Positions 62,960 through 64,000 of a stretch of DNA of 64,000 nt are shown here, piece after piece (position 1 is the stretch's first letter; each line of letters begins with the position of its first letter). Location: the NCBI GenBank assembly GCA_002726235.1, contig PBSN01000025.1, positions 8,608 through 72,607 on the forward strand, given 5' to 3'. Below the pieces are notes generated by a model. The model worked only from the letters and a program-made list of their open reading frames with translations, was not told the origin of the DNA and did not search any database. Position numbers and translations under genes: made by a program. The stretch is from Nitrospiraceae bacterium (GTDB lineage Bacteria > Nitrospirota > Nitrospiria > Nitrospirales > UBA2166).

Positions 62960-63436
62960 ATGGAATCACGAAAGCCGCTCAGAACCGTCGCAACCAATCG
63001 CAAGGCCTACTACGATTACGCGATTGAGGACACCTTCGAAGCCGGTCTGGAGTTGCGCGGGACCGAAGTGAAAGCCTTGCGCGAGGGACGAGTGAATTTG
63101 AAGGAGAGCTTCGCACGCGTCGATCGCAATGAGGTGATATTGCACAATTGCCATATCAATGAGTATAGCCACGGCAACATCATGAATCATATTCCACGCC
63201 GCGAGCGAAGATTGCTGCTTCACCGAAAGGAAATTGATCAACTAGTCGGACAGACCCAACGGAAAGGCCTAACGTTGATTCCTCTGAAGATCTACTTCAC
63301 TGACCGGGGATTGGCGAAACTCCAATTGGCTCTAGCCAAGGGGAAACGCCAATACGACCGGCGTGAGGACATCAAGAAACGCGAAGACACACGGGAAATG
63401 GCGCGTGCCATGAAAGAAGAAAGGAGGGGGCGATAG
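62960..63436 (+). CDS. smpB: SsrA-binding protein SmpB
   Basis: A 158-residue beta-barrel protein that binds tmRNA and enters the A site of stalled ribosomes. Signatures: NRKAYYDYAIEDTFEAGLEL, GTEVKALREGRVNLKES, FARVDRNEVILHNCHI, and RGLAKLQLALAKGKRQYDRR (quoted in parts), with the basic, helical C-terminal tail EDIKKREDTREMARAMKEER needed for decoding-centre entry. The ATG at 62960 is the conserved start (MESRKPLRTVATNRK). Its last three codons and TAG (63434-63436) overlap the 5' end of ssrA by 11 nt. Confidence 0.96.
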   Translation: MESRKPLRTVATNRKAYYDYAIEDTFEAGLELRGTEVKALREGRVNLKESFARVDRNEVILHNCHINEYSHGNIMNHIPRRERRLLLHRKEIDQLVGQTQRKGLTLIPLKIYFTDRGLAKLQLALAKGKRQYDRREDIKKREDTREMARAMKEERRGR

Positions 63437-63780
63437 GCTTCGACGGGAACTAGTGGGTCAGGGCTGCATGTCGAGGTCCTCGGGTCCTCGTAAAACACCT
63501 GGGGAAACATTCAATTGCCAACGATAACTTGGCTCTCGCTGCATAATTAAGTAGCGACGTCCCTCATTCGATGTCTGTGCGAATGATCAGGATGGCATAA
63601 AGCAGGCTGGTCTGACTTCTGGGCTCCAGGGGAGAAAGACGAGACGATACTGGGCTAGCAACCATTCTGAGCCGTGTTGCGGGGCATGGATGGGCGCGAA
63701 CTTCAATACTGCGGCTACACATGTAGATGTCTTGTGCTGACGGTTTTCGGACGCGGGTTCGATTCCCGCCGCCTCCACCA
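63426..63780 (+). ncRNA. ssrA: Transfer-messenger RNA (tmRNA)
   Basis: 355 nt. The acceptor stem pairs GGGGGCG (63426-63432) with CGCCTCC (63770-63777 region), one G-T wobble included, ending in encoded CCA (63778-63780); the T arm GGTTCGATTCCC precedes it. GCTTCGACGGG near the 5' end is the conserved tmRNA D-loop segment. The resume codon GCC at 63517 opens a tag reading ANDNLALAA with TAA at 63544-63546, ending in the ClpXP-type ALAA. tmRNA rescues ribosomes from truncated mRNA with SmpB. No promoter of its own is visible just upstream, so it probably arises from the smpB transcript. Confidence 0.95.
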
Positions 63781-63958
63781 ACAGCCCTCAAGATGAGGCA
63801 TGAAATGCTCCTCAAATTGATGGCACACCATACAATAACATAGTATTATCATATAGTTACGCTTATTTTCCCTTTACTGTTCCACTCTTGACATCCGAGT
63901 CAAATGGGGGCAATATGGGGGGCATCTATATAATACAAAGGATCAGTTGCCCCTCCAT
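63781..63958. other. Junction between ssrA and integrase start
   Basis: 178 bp after the tmRNA CCA. It holds TGGGGGCA (63905-63912) and TGGGGGGCA (63916-63924), a near-direct repeat often found before P4-type integrase genes, and a possible -35 (TTGACA, 63888-63893) followed 17 bp later by CAATAT (63911). The base composition shifts to A/T-rich around 63831-63870. It fits the left end of an element inserted at the 3' end of ssrA. Confidence 0.55.
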
Positions 63959-64000
63959 ATGCCACTTGTAGACACCACCGTTCGTAACGCCTCCCCAGCC
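63959..64000 (+). CDS. Tyrosine recombinase (P4-type integrase), N-terminal start only
   Basis: Fourteen codons before the window ends: MPLVDTTVRNASPA. This is the N-terminal motif of P4-type phage/genomic-island integrases (DUF4102 arm-binding domain; MxLTDTxxRNAKP family). Being placed 178 bp after ssrA, a known integration site, supports the call strongly. No ribosome site at good spacing is seen. The catalytic Arg/His/Tyr domain lies beyond the window. Confidence 0.7.
   Translation, partial: MPLVDTTVRNASPA

Noticed and set aside
1-64000. CRISPR arrays, insertion sequences, rRNA genes
   Set aside because: No spaced direct repeats, transposase frames or rRNA signatures were seen; the only tandem repeat is coding (9862-9960).

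Overview
The window looks like a chromosomal stretch from a Gram-negative, free-living bacterium. The closest fit I can argue is the Nitrospirota (Nitrospira-like). It has many lipoproteins, a beta-barrel outer-membrane protein, AsmA-, HspQ- and DUF4292-type envelope proteins, and a GlnRS. Base composition by eye is near 50% GC. One dispersed-repeat-like palindrome near 33.6 kb resembles elements I associate with Nitrospira genomes, from memory only. No rRNA operon, CRISPR array, insertion sequence or tRNA was seen. Nearly everything is core housekeeping, with a mobile element beginning at the right edge.

Layout. 1-8 kb: the 5' part of dnaE (minus strand), an RfaH-like NusG paralogue, hspQ, a BamE-like lipoprotein, glnS, a DUF721 gene and radA. 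8-16 kb: envelope and periplasmic proteins, namely a TPR lipoprotein, a DksA/TraR protein with a repeated Lys-rich tail, a DsbA-like oxidoreductase, AsmA, and a minus-strand set of two lipoproteins plus a beta-barrel. 16-20 kb: two tandem acyl desaturases, a small CbiX-type chelatase, and an Ada/Ogt-type repair gene split by an in-frame amber codon. 20-25 kb: hisS, then phoH-ybeY-ftsY-yrfG with overlapping ends. 25-30 kb (minus): der-pepF-nuclease-like-PP2C-scpB. 30-37 kb: pdxJ, acpS, nnr, tsaE, HIT, methyltransferase, thioredoxin-like and AI-2E-type permease genes. 37-41 kb: SDR, then a PerR-like regulator with a near-perfect Per box, a peroxiredoxin, an orphan NuoF-like subunit with a 2Fe-2S ferredoxin, and erpA. 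41.5-47.8 kb: a long plus-strand run of double-PTPS, folE, phoU, rplI, glyA, nrdR, a histidine kinase with an N-terminal Rossmann domain, and its NarL-type regulator. 48-59 kb: a truncated Ski2-like helicase, a YyaL-type protein, purH-purD-purE, a Tat-exported molybdenum sulfite-oxidase-family enzyme, ugd, and an HTH-Mop protein. 59-63 kb (minus): a lipoprotein, then DUF4292-tsaB-rimI-tatC. 63-64 kb: smpB overlapping ssrA (tmRNA), then the first codons of a P4-type tyrosine integrase.

Genes that work together include smpB with ssrA (trans-translation), tsaB with tsaE (t6A synthesis), purH-purD-purE, PTPS with folE (pterins), PerR with peroxiredoxin, the histidine kinase with its regulator, and the HTH-Mop protein with the Mo enzyme and tatC. 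The observations I rate highest are the smpB/ssrA overlap, which would let RNase P processing destroy the smpB stop codon, and the Rossmann-domain histidine kinase. The ssrA-linked integrase, the amber-split Ada/Ogt gene and the PTPS fusion with one active-site-less domain come next.
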